Under the pieces are notes generated by a model. That model searched no databases, was not told the DNA's origin, and saw only the letters and a program-made list of their open reading frames with translations. The translations under genes were made by a program, and so were the position numbers. DNA of 64,000 bases from Pseudomonas sp. PDM18 (lineage in GTDB: Bacteria > Pseudomonadota > Gammaproteobacteria > Pseudomonadales > Pseudomonadaceae): contig NZ_JACVBX010000015.1 in assembly GCF_014852585.1 (NCBI RefSeq), positions 93,864-157,863 on the forward strand, written 5' to 3'. Every line of letters starts with the position of its first letter. The first letter of the stretch is position 1. Below, piece after piece: positions 63,657 through 64,000 of the stretch.

Positions 63657-63809
63657 GCGCGCCACTCCCAGCGACGAAGCGCTGAAAGAACTTGAAAATC
63701 AAGTACTTACAGGTGTTCTGAGGTGAGAGGGGTGGTCAGGCGGGTGATTCACTTGCCGCTCTTCATTCGCTGCTTCGGTAGCGAGCTGAAAAGAAGATCG
63801 CCGAGGTGG

Positions 63810-63837
63810 TTGACAGCGAGTTTGATCGCTGTAGAAT
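63810..63837 (+). promoter_or_regulatory. rRNA operon promoter P2
   Basis: TTGACA at 63810-63815 and TAGAAT at 63832-63837, 16-bp spacing, with a GCGCCTCCCG discriminator. Confidence 0.85.
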
Positions 63838-63915
63838 GCGCCTCCCGCTGATGAGAAGGTTTCCTTCGCTGAAGCACAAGCGATTGAGTAGAAAAGAAAT
63901 TTTCGAAAATAAAGC

Positions 63916-63943
63916 TTGACGGAAAGAGAGGTTAGCGTAGAAT
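63916..63943 (+). promoter_or_regulatory. rRNA operon promoter P3
   Basis: TTGACG at 63916-63921 and TAGAAT at 63938-63943, 16-bp spacing, with a GCGCGCCTCGG discriminator. Confidence 0.8.
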
Positions 63944-63978
63944 GCGCGCCTCGGTTGAGGCGAAAGCCTCAGCCAAAC

Positions 63979-63990
63979 GCTCTTTAACAA
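63979..63990 (+). promoter_or_regulatory. boxA antitermination site of the rRNA leader
   Basis: CGCTCTTTAACA matches the boxA consensus of bacterial rRNA leaders, at the position expected before 16S. The 16S gene itself is past the end of the window. Confidence 0.88.
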
Positions 63991-64000
63991 GTTGAATCAA

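Overview
The window is about 64 kb of chromosome from a Pseudomonas of or close to the P. aeruginosa lineage. The basis is gene order and content: ftsH-folP-glmM-tpiA-secG, tRNA-Leu, initiator tRNA-Met, rimP-nusA-infB-rbfA-truB-rpsO-pnp, cbrXAB with crcZ, the phuSTUVW haem operon beside two tandem PrrF-type small RNAs, ilvIH-C-pssA-msrPQ, and an rRNA leader at the right edge. Base composition is GC-rich throughout. I saw no phage, transposase, integrase or CRISPR array, so this is largely core genome. Species assignment is inference; no search was run.

Layout. 1-5152 (+): 3' part of ftsH, then folP, glmM, tpiA, secG. 5153-14202 (+): tRNA-Leu(GAG), a strong promoter, initiator tRNA-Met, a leader with stacked terminator-like hairpins, then the translation/transcription operon through pnp. 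14251-16510 (+): a membrane zinc-ribbon/TPR protein of unknown role and a BON-CsbD envelope/stress pair with a clear sigma-54 promoter. 16521-28033 (-): rhomboid protease, two tandem DUF2845 proteins, a 1042-residue AsmA-like protein, an orphan NarL-type response regulator, thiolase, MpaB-like oxygenase, acetyl-CoA synthetase and a DJ-1-like exported protein. 28134-29108 (+): a divergent GlxA/AraC regulator. 29155-42008 (-): pgi, panDCB, folK, pcnB, crcZ, cbrB, cbrA, cbrX, gluQ, dksA. 42342-44221 (+): aminotransferase and sfsA. 44329-44664 (-): a Rieske protein. 44934-49598 (+): phuSTUVW. 49663-53103 (-): two PrrF RNAs, cbpA, a TfoX-C protein, and a kinase-fusion protein. 53320-63609 (+, except one DUF4124 gene): mrcB, TPR lipoprotein, yqcC, ilvIH, ilvC, pssA, msrPQ. 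63610-64000: three tandem rRNA promoters and boxA leading into a 16S gene beyond the window.

How parts connect. CbrAB and CrcZ form the carbon-catabolite switch: CbrB would activate the sigma-54 crcZ promoter, and CrcZ carries several CA motifs that titrate Hfq/Crc. The acs gene in the same window has a textbook CA motif against its ribosome-binding site, so sensor, decoy RNA and a probable target lie within 15 kb. The phu genes and both PrrF RNAs carry Fur-box-like sites, which join haem import and iron sparing. DksA is encoded here, and the rRNA promoters at the right edge have the GC-rich discriminators expected of stringently controlled promoters.

Most interesting non-coding signals: an 11-bp perfect stem that hides the msrP ribosome-binding site; a perfect 16-bp palindrome touching the likely ilvIH -35 box; a sigma-54 promoter with an upstream inverted repeat before the BON gene; a possible leaderless mrcB message; and the absence of the TonB receptor gene phuR next to phuS.
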